From: Vibrio cortegadensis
GTDB taxonomy: Bacteria; Pseudomonadota; Gammaproteobacteria; Enterobacterales; Vibrionaceae
Reading direction: 5' to 3'
Length of the DNA stretch: 64,000 bases
NCBI RefSeq assembly: GCF_024347395.1
Contig: NZ_AP025472.1
Span: 2,108,001 to 2,172,000 of the forward strand
In this document: piece after piece, positions 43,449 to 51,626 of the stretch
Numbering within the stretch: position 1 is the stretch's first letter
How the letters are laid out: every line of letters begins with the position of its first letter
Made by a program: the position numbers and the translations under genes
Notes under the pieces: model-generated
The model's database searches: none
What the model was told of the DNA's origin: nothing
Seen by the model: the letters and a program-made list of their open reading frames with translations, nothing else

Positions 43449-44690
43449 TTAAGCGACTACACCTCGAGTATCAATCACCACTTTCTTTGCAAAAGAGGTT
43501 TTATCTGCTGCTTTGAACTCTTTATGATCAACAAGAACAACAACAACATTGGCAATTTCCATCGCTCGCTCAAGTGTCACTAATTCAACACCCGCTTCTG
43601 CTAATTGGTTCGGTAAATCAGAGATATTCGGTTCAACAACAAGAATCTGCCCAATATCATCCTGAGCTAAGTTCGCTGTAATATCTAATGCAGGGCTTTC
43701 ACGTAGATCATCAATGTCCGCTTTAAATGCAACACCAAGGCATGCAATTACTGGTTTTTTAAATTGGTCCGCGGCTTGCTTAACTTGCTCAACAACCCAT
43801 TGTGGTTTGCCATCATTAACATTACGTGCGGCGGCAATCAGTTTTGACTCTTCTGGGCAACTATTGACTATGAACCACGGGTCTACCGCAATACAGTGTC
43901 CACCTACACCAGGACCAGGGTTCAAGATGTTAACGCGTGGGTGACGGTTGGATAACTTAATCAATTCCCACACATTAATTTTAAGTTTTTCGCTAATAAG
44001 AGATAGCTCATTTGCAAAAGCAATATTCACATCTCGGAATGAGTTCTCTGTCAGTTTCGCCATTTCAGCTGTACGAGAGTTGGTTACAATGCACTCCCCT
44101 TTAACAAACGTTTTGTACAGCTCCACCGATTTTTCACTGCAAGACTTGCTCATGCCACCAATCACGCGGTCGTTACTCACGAGTTCTTGCAATACATAGC
44201 CAGGTAATACGCGCTCCGGACAGTGAGCCACTTTAATATCGGCCCCATCGCCTTTCTGCTGCGGGAAAGTTAAATCCGGCCTTGCCTCTGCCAACCAACC
44301 TGACAGTTTTTCTGTTGCCCCTACAGGTGACGTGCTTTCTAGAACCACCAAGTTTCCTTTCTCAAGTACTGGTGCAATCGCTTTTGCCGCGGCTTCAATA
44401 TAACTAAGATCAGGCTCGTGATTATCCCCTTTAAATGGAGTAGGTACGGCAACCAAAAATGCATCCGCAGATTCTGGTGTAACCGTAGCTTTCAGCTTTC
44501 CTGTCATCACCGCACTTCTGACGACAATATCCAAATCCGGCTCAACAATATGAATCTCACCTTTATTAATGGTGTCGACAGCGTGTTGATTGACATCAAC
44601 TCCGATTACATCAATTCCTCGTGATGCAATCACTGCCGCAGTCGGTAACCCGATATACCCCAAACCAATAACTGAAACTTTACTAAACAT
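43449..44690 (-). CDS. vpsB: VpsB/WecC-type UDP-ManNAc dehydrogenase
   Basis: A 413-residue UDP-N-acetyl-D-mannosamine dehydrogenase that oxidises UDP-ManNAc to UDP-ManNAcA with NAD. The Rossmann motif VIGLGYIGLPTAAV, the central GECIVTNSRTAEMAKLTEN and the catalytic Cys in GPGVGGHCIAVDPWF are conserved. The C-terminal half has FKADIDDLRESPA and VVLVDHKEF. It closely resembles recalled E. coli WecC. The start at 44690 has GAGG eight bases upstream; a TTG four codons earlier is unlikely. It follows vpsA by 15 bases. The symbol wecC would also be justified by function. Confidence 0.95.
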   Translation of the reverse strand: MFSKVSVIGLGYIGLPTAAVIASRGIDVIGVDVNQHAVDTINKGEIHIVEPDLDIVVRSAVMTGKLKATVTPESADAFLVAVPTPFKGDNHEPDLSYIEAAAKAIAPVLEKGNLVVLESTSPVGATEKLSGWLAEARPDLTFPQQKGDGADIKVAHCPERVLPGYVLQELVSNDRVIGGMSKSCSEKSVELYKTFVKGECIVTNSRTAEMAKLTENSFRDVNIAFANELSLISEKLKINVWELIKLSNRHPRVNILNPGPGVGGHCIAVDPWFIVNSCPEESKLIAAARNVNDGKPQWVVEQVKQAADQFKKPVIACLGVAFKADIDDLRESPALDITANLAQDDIGQILVVEPNISDLPNQLAEAGVELVTLERAMEIANVVVVLVDHKEFKAADKTSFAKKVVIDTRGVVA

Positions 44691-44705
44691 TTTTTTCCTC
44701 AAATT

Positions 44706-45824
44706 TTATCTTGCTAAAATATCTGCGATACGCTGACTTGCTTGACCATCACCGTATGGATTGTGCGCTTGGCTCATCGATTCATAAGCCTTTCCATCTA
44801 AAAGCAATTGAGTTAGCTCTTCATAAATAATTTGTGTATTTGTACCGACTAGCTTAACGGTACCGGCTTGTACCGCTTCTGGTCTTTCCGTTGTATCTCG
44901 CATAACCAAAACAGGTTTACCCAACGATGGCGCTTCTTCTTGAATACCACCAGAATCCGTTAAAATGATGTGTGCTCTATCCATCAAATAGATAAAAGAG
45001 AGATACTCTTGCGGATCAATGAGGAAGATATTGTTAACGTCGCGCAATAACCGATTGATTGGCTCTTGCACATTTGGGTTCAGATGGACAGGATAAAGAA
45101 CTTGGCATTCAGGGTGCTGTTTAGCGGTCTTCAACAATGCTTCACAAATACGTTCGAAACCTCCGCCAAAACTTTCGCGTCGATGACCTGTGACTAAAAT
45201 GAGGTTTTTTTCTTTATCGAGCATTGAAAATTGTTGGTCCAACGTCTCTTTCAAGTATGAATCGCTGTTGATTTTATTGCGGATCATAAATAGAGCGTCA
45301 ATAACAGTGTTACCTGTTGTGTGAATGGTGTCAGCGCTATAATTTTCACTTAATAAATTTTGCTTTGACGTCTCTGTTGGTGCGAAGTGATATTGAGTCA
45401 GTGCTCCGGTTAGTTTCCTATTTGCTTCTTCAGGCCAAGGCGAATAAATATTTCCAGTTCGCAAACCCGCTTCTACATGGCCAACCGCTATTTGTTGGTA
45501 ATAACAGGCTAGTGATGTAGCAAAAGTCGTCGCTGTATCCCCATGAACGAGAACTACATCAGGCTTGAACGTCTTTAAGACGCCCTCCATTCCATTTAAA
45601 ATCTTAGTTGTCACGGTACTTAACGTTTGACCAGGCTCCATAATATTCAGATCAAAATCAGGCATAATTTCAAACAATGCCAAGACCTGATCAAGCATTT
45701 CTCTATGTTGTCCTGTCACACATACTTTCGTTTCAAAACGACTGTCTTGCTTCATTTTATGAACCAATGGTGCCATTTTTATCGCTTCAGGCCGTGTACC
45801 AAATGCTATTAGAACCTTTTTCAC
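44706..45824 (-). CDS. vpsA: VpsA/WecB-type UDP-GlcNAc 2-epimerase
   Basis: A 372-residue non-hydrolysing UDP-N-acetylglucosamine 2-epimerase producing UDP-ManNAc. FGTRPEAIKMAPLV at the N-terminus, VHGDTATTFATSLACYY, GHVEAGLRTGNIYSPWPEE, LVTGHRRESFG and LTDSGGIQEEAPSLGKPVLV are canonical. It is first gene of the minus-strand operon and is preceded by an ops/JUMPstart-type element 93 bases upstream. The combination with the dehydrogenase supplies a ManNAc-derived sugar to the polysaccharide. A housekeeping wecB for common antigen could also exist elsewhere; here context says VPS-like. Confidence 0.96.
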   Translation of the reverse strand: MKKVLIAFGTRPEAIKMAPLVHKMKQDSRFETKVCVTGQHREMLDQVLALFEIMPDFDLNIMEPGQTLSTVTTKILNGMEGVLKTFKPDVVLVHGDTATTFATSLACYYQQIAVGHVEAGLRTGNIYSPWPEEANRKLTGALTQYHFAPTETSKQNLLSENYSADTIHTTGNTVIDALFMIRNKINSDSYLKETLDQQFSMLDKEKNLILVTGHRRESFGGGFERICEALLKTAKQHPECQVLYPVHLNPNVQEPINRLLRDVNNIFLIDPQEYLSFIYLMDRAHIILTDSGGIQEEAPSLGKPVLVMRDTTERPEAVQAGTVKLVGTNTQIIYEELTQLLLDGKAYESMSQAHNPYGDGQASQRIADILAR

Positions 45825-45867
45825 AATATCGACTTCCTGTTATTCCAATTAAAATACCTACTCAAGG

Positions 45868-45880
45868 TCGAGATTCACTT
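45868..45880 (-). promoter_or_regulatory. 13-nt motif shared with the vpsL upstream region
   Basis: On the minus strand this reads AAGTGAATCTCGA, identical to 24218-24230. It lies between the ops element and the vpsA start, so it would be inside the leader RNA if transcription starts upstream of ops. Confidence 0.45.
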
Positions 45881-45917
45881 CACAACATTGAAATCAGTAG
45901 TTATCACAAATTTTGAG

Positions 45918-45929
45918 CACGCTACCGCC
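45918..45929 (-). promoter_or_regulatory. ops element (RfaH recruitment, JUMPstart-type)
   Basis: The minus strand reads GGCGGTAGCGTG, an exact copy of the ops core known to pause RNA polymerase and load the antiterminator RfaH in enteric polysaccharide operons. It lies 93 bases upstream of vpsA and points along the 12-kb operon, the expected place for such an element. Confidence 0.85.
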
Positions 45930-45979
45930 ACTAGATATCGCCTCTAGAGTGCTATTTACAGCAGTAACAACATAATCAT

Positions 45980-45991
45980 TGTTTATAAACA
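45980..45991. promoter_or_regulatory. 12-bp palindrome upstream of the ops element
   Basis: TGTTTATAAACA is a perfect palindrome between vpsU and the ops element, in the region where the vpsA promoter should be. It could be an operator or part of an AT-rich promoter. Confidence 0.3.
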
Positions 45992-46029
45992 CTTATATTT
46001 TCGCGCTCTGCGTGATATTAGGGCTCACG

Positions 46030-46497
46030 CTAAGCAGTAAATTTATTAAAGATCCCTTCAGAACCAACATCAATTAAGTCAAATGCTTGTTCAAAAAGTG
46101 ATATCCCACCTTGGTATGGATCGGGAATTTCTGTTTCATTAATGAGACTATGGGATAAAAACAGAGATAATTTATATCTATATTCAAATGGACAAATATC
46201 AAAAAGGTCTGCAAGCGTTGATTTATCAACAGCTAAAATCAGATCAAACGTTTCAAAATCATCATTTATTATTCTCCTAGACTTTGAAACTAAAGGATTG
46301 TAACCACGATTATTAGCAACCAATATAGCTTTAGGATCGGGGTCCTTCCCTTGAATAAATTTTAAGACACCAGCACTATCAACTTTCCAGCATAAATCTC
46401 TCTGCTGCGCCTTTTGCCTCAAAACGGCTTCCGCCATTGGAGAACGACATATATTCCCAGCACATACGACAAGAATTGATAGATTTTTTCTTTCCAT
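46030..46497 (-). CDS. vpsU: VpsU-like low-molecular-weight protein tyrosine phosphatase
   Basis: A 155-residue Wzb-type phosphatase. The P-loop CAGNICRSPMAEAV carries the nucleophilic Cys and the Arg of the CX5R motif. The general-acid Asp is in IPDPYQGG near the C-terminus. In capsule and exopolysaccharide systems such enzymes dephosphorylate the tyrosine kinase (here VpsO). It lies upstream of vpsA on the same strand, the V. cholerae vpsU position. The start is uncertain: ATG at 46497 fits the protein but AGGA is about 14 bases away, while a TTG at 46509 is too close to AGGA. Confidence 0.9.
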   Translation of the reverse strand: MERKNLSILVVCAGNICRSPMAEAVLRQKAQQRDLCWKVDSAGVLKFIQGKDPDPKAILVANNRGYNPLVSKSRRIINDDFETFDLILAVDKSTLADLFDICPFEYRYKLSLFLSHSLINETEIPDPYQGGISLFEQAFDLIDVGSEGIFNKFTA

Positions 46498-46992
46498 GAC
46501 AAATAACAAGGTCCTAAATGATGATAATCGCTTCTTGAATATCCTGTGTCTTTTGATGGCAAGGATAATATCTTAAGACGCGACCTGAGTTTGTCTCATA
46601 ATTGCAACTAACATTAAATATAAAGTTATTTTATGCTGACAATTTCATGCTCTAAGACTTAGAAGCAGCTTGTGTTCAAAATTTAACCATCAGCTTTGCA
46701 ATCTGACTCAGTCATCTGCCCTCACCCGCCTCATCCATTCTTAAATAACATTAAAAGGCTTTATTTACAGTAAGTTATAACAAGTTCATTTTTTCAAAAA
46801 CGCCTACTATTAAAGTAAAAAGTGAGCCTTGGTTATCATCTCCTTGATAAATTTCTCATCGAAATAAAATTTTTTAATTTATTATTCTGACTCTATTATT
46901 GATAAATCAACGCCTATTGTGCGTTGAATATTTGCTTGCTAGACTCATTTCGAAATAAATTCACCCCTTATTAAATAACTTATGGTGTTAAG
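46498..46992. other. Divergent vpsU/rbmA regulatory region
   Basis: About 495 bases without a credible gene between two divergent genes. It is AT-rich and includes a perfect TCAACGC-N7-GCGTTGA dyad (46907-46927) about 65 bases before the rbmA start. No reliable promoter boxes were identified. Confidence 0.55.
46907..46927. promoter_or_regulatory. 7-bp dyad upstream of rbmA
   Basis: TCAACGC and GCGTTGA separated by 7 bases form a perfect dyad, a plausible dimeric-regulator site. I could not link it to any known Vibrio regulator consensus. Confidence 0.35.
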
Positions 46993-47772
46993 ATGAACAA
47001 ATTATACTCTTCGCTCTTGATTAGCTTTACCTCTTTATTTACGACAATGTCAGTTAGTGCCGATGAAACCACTCAACAAACATCTGCAAACATTGAACTA
47101 TCAACCCAAAATATCCAAGAAACTGGTGGCTACTTATCTGCGGATATATTCATAAATAATAAAAGCAATGACTTCGAAAACATTAAATATTGGCTATCAG
47201 TAAAAGGCCCAAAAGGTTTATCTTTCCCTGCTAAATCAGTAGTGCAAGGCGATAACTCTAATATTGAGACGGTAGAAACTGGAAGTATTCTCAGTTTCAG
47301 TCGAGGAATTTGGATTCGTGATTATATGGAAGATGGCTTATATACTGTATCTATTGAAGGTGTAAATACTGACACCGGGGTAATATTTAAAGAGTCAAGC
47401 CAGTTTGTTAAGGGCGTTGATTTATTAAATCCAGCAGTTATTGACGGTCTAAGTTTACAAGTTTCTTTATCTATTGCGTCGAGTATTCCAAGTGATGGCG
47501 GTTACCTACCTCTTTATATTGATGTTCAAAATGCCAGAGAAATCCCTGCTAGTGTTGAGTTTTGGATAACCGCAGAAGGCCCTGACGGACTCAACATCCC
47601 AATTAACTCTAGACAAGCTCTAACTATTGGCGGGGAAGACTCGTATACTAAAGCTCGTGGATTCAGATTCGATGCAAGTTATCCTAAAGGTGAGTATGTG
47701 CTCACTACGCAGATGTATGATGTAGCATCTGGTCAGCACATAGAGTATTCTCTAAGCGTATTCAAAGACTAA
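46993..47772 (+). CDS. rbmA: RbmA-like biofilm matrix protein (tandem FnIII-type domains)
   Basis: A 259-residue secreted protein with a signal peptide (cleavage near SVSADE) and two homologous beta-sandwich domains. The repeat is visible directly: GGYLSADIFI with IKYWLSVKGPKGLSFP in domain one, GGYLPLYIDV with VEFWITAEGPDGLNIP in domain two. The linker FVKGVDLLNP agrees with the recalled V. cholerae RbmA sequence (FVKGVDLNSLP), as do MEDGLYTVS and YPKGEYVL. RbmA is a matrix protein that binds VPS and ties neighbouring cells together through FnIII tandem repeats; length (271 in V. cholerae) and context agree. It converges with rbmB, whose stop codon overlaps. Confidence 0.9.
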   Translation: MNKLYSSLLISFTSLFTTMSVSADETTQQTSANIELSTQNIQETGGYLSADIFINNKSNDFENIKYWLSVKGPKGLSFPAKSVVQGDNSNIETVETGSILSFSRGIWIRDYMEDGLYTVSIEGVNTDTGVIFKESSQFVKGVDLLNPAVIDGLSLQVSLSIASSIPSDGGYLPLYIDVQNAREIPASVEFWITAEGPDGLNIPINSRQALTIGGEDSYTKARGFRFDASYPKGEYVLTTQMYDVASGQHIEYSLSVFKD

Positions 47773-48932
47773 TCGATACTAGCCTCAACTGGAATACTAT
47801 TATTTCCCTCAATATCGATATCAATTACGTTTTTATCGATGAATAAAAACGTATATTCATCTCTATATGAATTATTCTTTATAGCGACGTTAGAAAATGA
47901 CCAGCGCTCATCCTTTGTTATTGTACGGATCGCTGTTTGATATTGAGGGTTACTCACACCATCAAATGTGATGACTTGAAATTCATTGTTTGTTATAGAT
48001 ATATTTTCAATAGGGCTAGTTGCTTGTTCCCAATCAGAATAACTCTGCAATCTAATTCCTTGCTGAGAATAGCTAAACTGATTATGATTAATTCTCAATC
48101 CACCCCAACTAACCTTTCTGTCTGATCTAGAGTTTGGGTAGATATTCAACAAGAATCCATCAATGTTTGATAAATTGTTATTTTCAAAAAGAACGTCTGA
48201 GTAATAACTTAACTCCACGGCGCTTCCGTTAATATTATTGAAGTCATTATTTATAACTTTTGCATTCGACACTTCTGTTCTTGATGATAATTTAAGTGAA
48301 CATTCAACAAATTGGTTTTCGATAATAGAAATATCATTACTCCCTCCGACAAATGTATTTTTTGTTGCTTGAGTCGTTGTTACTTGAGCACATCCCTGAA
48401 ACTTATTCTTCATTACTATTATGTCTTCAGAACCAACGGCATATTTTCCTTCGTCAGGACTTGTCGTTATCCTTAATGCCGCATCACCAAAATGATAGAA
48501 CTCGTTATTTACTATCATACTGTTTTTGGTACTGGCTAAGTACAGCCCCTGTTCTCCCCAAACTTGGTTACTGTTTCCATTATTCAATCCAGTAAATACG
48601 ACATCAGAGATCATCAGATCTGTCGTGTGCTTAATATACAACAGATACTCACCAACAAAGTCATCACACTTTGCTAGTTCAGCTTTTCCTGCCCCTATAA
48701 TCGATATATTTCTTTTACTGAACAACGAAATAGTTCGACAAATATCATAAAGCCCATTTGGGATCATTAGCGTATCGTCATCATTTAATTCTGCTAACGC
48801 TGACTGAAAAGCTAAACTGTCATCTTTACCATCATCTGCTATGGCACCAAAATAGGTCACATCGTATATATTACCCTGTGCATTCATGATCGGTAGACTA
48901 AGAGATGCAAATAGTAAAATTAATCCTTTCAT
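47769..48932 (-). CDS. rbmB: RbmB-like right-handed beta-helix protein (putative polysaccharide lyase)
   Basis: A 387-residue secreted protein with a signal peptide ending near NAQGN. The N-terminal YDVTYFGAIADDGKDDSLAF is the pectate-lyase-3 type opening of a right-handed parallel beta-helix. Many coil repeats follow, rich in Asn ladders (ISIIENQFVECSLKL, ENISITNNEF, SNVAIKNNSY). V. cholerae RbmB is a predicted polysaccharide lyase or hydrolase linked to biofilm turnover, and the neighbours rbmA and rbmC support the match. Activity on the local polymer is inference. Its stop overlaps that of rbmA on the opposite strand by four bases, and it is divergent from rbmC. Confidence 0.85.
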   Translation of the reverse strand: MKGLILLFASLSLPIMNAQGNIYDVTYFGAIADDGKDDSLAFQSALAELNDDDTLMIPNGLYDICRTISLFSKRNISIIGAGKAELAKCDDFVGEYLLYIKHTTDLMISDVVFTGLNNGNSNQVWGEQGLYLASTKNSMIVNNEFYHFGDAALRITTSPDEGKYAVGSEDIIVMKNKFQGCAQVTTTQATKNTFVGGSNDISIIENQFVECSLKLSSRTEVSNAKVINNDFNNINGSAVELSYYSDVLFENNNLSNIDGFLLNIYPNSRSDRKVSWGGLRINHNQFSYSQQGIRLQSYSDWEQATSPIENISITNNEFQVITFDGVSNPQYQTAIRTITKDERWSFSNVAIKNNSYRDEYTFLFIDKNVIDIDIEGNNSIPVEASID

Positions 48933-49231
48933 AATTTATAGCCTCAAAAAAAACATACCAACCAACAGAGAATAGTAGCATATCAATCCGTATTTAATTT
49001 TTATTATTAATGGTGAGAGCCTCTTAATTTAATTCTTATTTATGAAACATCTCATTAATGAGTCAATGTTATCCTCCTTTTCAGTTGAACTTTATCTACC
49101 TGATATAGACAATTCCCCCTAGAGCATCCCCTAACCTGATTTGCTCATAACTACCAGTACTAATTTAATATTTCAGACACACCTATATTATTTTAATAAT
49201 TATCAAACATGCGAATTAGAAGGAAGCTTTC
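48933..49231. other. Divergent rbmB/rbmC upstream region
   Basis: About 300 AT-rich bases with no gene, serving both divergent promoters. It contains the 19-nt motif shared with the vpsL upstream region and a perfect 12-bp palindrome. Confidence 0.6.
49047..49065 (+). promoter_or_regulatory. 19-nt motif shared with the vpsL upstream region, containing a palindrome
   Basis: ACATCTCATTAATGAGTCA agrees at 17 of 19 positions with 24300-24318. Inside it CTCATTAATGAG (49051-49062) is a perfect palindrome, as expected for a dimeric regulator site. Confidence 0.45.
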
Positions 49232-51514
49232 ATGTCGCTCAAGTATTTTGTTCTTACCATAGGCGCTATATCGTCAGCCCTATCCACAGCACACGCAGAT
49301 ACGATTCACTCGAATGAAATATATACAAATTTAAAATGGTCGTGGAATCAGAGTCAATTTGAGCCAAGTTCGGTTCAGGTAATGGCAACCCCTGTTGTCG
49401 CTCAACTCAATGACGATAATAGCGACAATATAATTGATAATAATGATGTCGCTGATGTCATCATCATCACCTTTAAGAACAAAGATTACGCGAAAGGCGG
49501 TATAATTCGAGCTCTAAGTGGCACGGACGGTGCTGAACTGTGGGCTTACAATAACGGTGCTATTATCGCTGATGCTCGTTATTCTCCTGCAGTTGCTGAC
49601 CTTGATGGTGATGGCGTTGTGGAAATTGTCACAACCAGTAGCTCTAGCAACTTTATCAATATTCTTGATGTCGACGGCAATATAAAAAAACAAATTCCAA
49701 AGGTGGAAAGTGGGTGGAGATCTGTCGGTGATATCTCTTTAGCCGATCTAGATGGTGATGCCTCGATTGAGATTCTCTCAGCCAATGCTGTATACAATTA
49801 CGATACTGGTTTAGTGTTCAGTCACCCTTGGGCTCCGTCATCGATTAGTGGTGATTTTAATGGCGACTCAAGAGCAGAAGTCTTTACTGGTGGTGCTTTA
49901 TATCAAAGTAACGGTTCTTTCGATTGGCAATACCAGGCCAATGATACAGTCTGGTTCTCATCTTTAGTCAACCTCGATGACGATAAGCAACCAGAAGTTA
50001 TCGTGTCTGTACCAGCAACGTATAATTCAGCTGAAAATAGTGTGTTTACTGTCTTGGAACATGATGGAACCACAAAGTGGGAAGTGACCAACCTCGAAAA
50101 TTCAGGGGGAGGTGTTCAAGCTGTATCAAATTTTTTAGGTCGTGAAACTCCAATAACAACAAGCTTGTCAAAAATTTTCGGTTACGCCAATTACCACAGC
50201 TCACCTTCAGCAACCATTACCATTGAAGAGAGTGATAAGCTTTGGATTCGTTCTGGAGCAGCTATCGATGCGATTGGGACTGCGCCTAGTTCAGTAGTAG
50301 GAGGTAACGGCGGGTATTTAAATAGCCCAATAGATCTCTCTCAAGTTGAAGCAATAGATATTACTTCAGGTCGATACTGGTGGGGGGGATATCATGTCCT
50401 TGCCTTAGATTTCTATTTAAAAGATGGCTCCCAAGTATCGATGGGCTCAAAACGTTACTACTCTCATCATATCAAAACTGAGCGAGTGACCGTGCCACAC
50501 AACTCCTTTATCAAAAGTATCAATGTCTGGACATCATATTGGTTGGTCGATGGCTTGCAGTTTCAAATCGCATCAGTACCTGACAAACACGATGTCAAAG
50601 GCATCGTTTATGCGGGCTATTCAGCCGTGGATATGTATAATTTCAAAGGGGAAAAAGTGTGGTCAGTACCAAATGATGACATAAATAGTGGCAAAATTGG
50701 GGTATCCGCTTTCGATTTCGATAATGACGGCATTGATGAGGTGTTAGTTCAAGATCGTCAAACCGTTCGTATTCTTGATGGTCAAACAGGTCGTGTATTA
50801 AGCTCTATTGATAACTCTTCAGGTACATTGTGGGAATATCCAATTGTTGTCGATCTTGCAGGTGACGATAATGCAGAGTTAATTGTCGTTGCTAATGATT
50901 ATGACCGTCCTTATGCAATAAATCATGGTGTCTATGTGTATGAATCTGCGGACGATGATAAGCCATGGAAAAATGCCACACGTATTTGGAACCAACACTC
51001 TTACCATTTCTCGAATATCAGTCAAGATGGGTCGATCCCAAACAGTGCAACATCTAGCTGGTTAACACACAATACTTATCGTTCAAGCACCTTACGTGGC
51101 GTTGTAAACAATACGAAGTCTCCCATTTTTGGTCGCCAAACAGGAGAGATCTCTAACCATCATGTATTAAACGATCAAACGTTATTTGTACGTTCTGGTT
51201 TCGCGATTGACGCTTTAGGTACAAGCCTTGATCATTTAGCTGGTGGGGATGGTGGAGCATTGCGTTCGCCTGTCAATTTAGCTCAAGTTGAATCTATCCA
51301 AGTAACCTCTGGTGATTATTACTGGGGTGGCAATCATATTATTGCCTTAAAGTTCACCTTCAAAAATGGCTCATCAATTCTCATGGGATCTAAACATTAC
51401 GCTTCAAACAAAGTCGTGGAAACATTCACTATTCCTCAAGGAAAGCAAATACAACAGATGAATGTATGGACCAATGGTTGGTTAGTTGACGGATTACAAT
51501 TTGAACTAAACTAA
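49232..51514 (+). CDS. rbmC: RbmC/Bap1-type matrix protein: beta-propeller with two beta-prism domains
   Basis: A 760-residue secreted protein with a signal peptide (near STAHAD). FG-GAP/VCBS-type propeller blades with calcium-site motifs appear repeatedly (AVADLDGDGVVEIV, LADLDGDASIEIL, FDFDNDGIDEVL). A beta-prism, jacalin-like domain is inserted at about residues 330-450, and a second, similar one closes the protein at about 650-760. The pair is obvious from LWIRSGAAIDAIGT/LFVRSGFAIDALGT and WLVDGLQFQ/WLVDGLQFE. This arrangement is that of V. cholerae RbmC without its N-terminal mucin-binding-like domains; the 57-residue adhesion loop of Bap1 is not seen. It probably binds glycans and anchors the biofilm. 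A strong terminator follows. Confidence 0.88.
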   Translation: MSLKYFVLTIGAISSALSTAHADTIHSNEIYTNLKWSWNQSQFEPSSVQVMATPVVAQLNDDNSDNIIDNNDVADVIIITFKNKDYAKGGIIRALSGTDGAELWAYNNGAIIADARYSPAVADLDGDGVVEIVTTSSSSNFINILDVDGNIKKQIPKVESGWRSVGDISLADLDGDASIEILSANAVYNYDTGLVFSHPWAPSSISGDFNGDSRAEVFTGGALYQSNGSFDWQYQANDTVWFSSLVNLDDDKQPEVIVSVPATYNSAENSVFTVLEHDGTTKWEVTNLENSGGGVQAVSNFLGRETPITTSLSKIFGYANYHSSPSATITIEESDKLWIRSGAAIDAIGTAPSSVVGGNGGYLNSPIDLSQVEAIDITSGRYWWGGYHVLALDFYLKDGSQVSMGSKRYYSHHIKTERVTVPHNSFIKSINVWTSYWLVDGLQFQIASVPDKHDVKGIVYAGYSAVDMYNFKGEKVWSVPNDDINSGKIGVSAFDFDNDGIDEVLVQDRQTVRILDGQTGRVLSSIDNSSGTLWEYPIVVDLAGDDNAELIVVANDYDRPYAINHGVYVYESADDDKPWKNATRIWNQHSYHFSNISQDGSIPNSATSSWLTHNTYRSSTLRGVVNNTKSPIFGRQTGEISNHHVLNDQTLFVRSGFAIDALGTSLDHLAGGDGGALRSPVNLAQVESIQVTSGDYYWGGNHIIALKFTFKNGSSILMGSKHYASNKVVETFTIPQGKQIQQMNVWTNGWLVDGLQFELN

Positions 51515-51533
51515 TATCTAACCGTTAGAGACT

Positions 51534-51563
51534 AAAAAACCCGACATTAGTCGGGTTTTTTAT
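51534..51563 (+). terminator. rbmC terminator
   Basis: A perfect 12-bp inverted repeat AAAAAACCCGAC / GTCGGGTTTTTT with a 4-base loop. The A-rich left arm could also help end topB transcription on the minus strand. Confidence 0.9.
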
Positions 51564-51626
51564 TAATGAAGTGAATACGGAGATCAAAGAAACCGTTCTA
51601 TTCTCTTTCCTCTCTACCTATGAACC

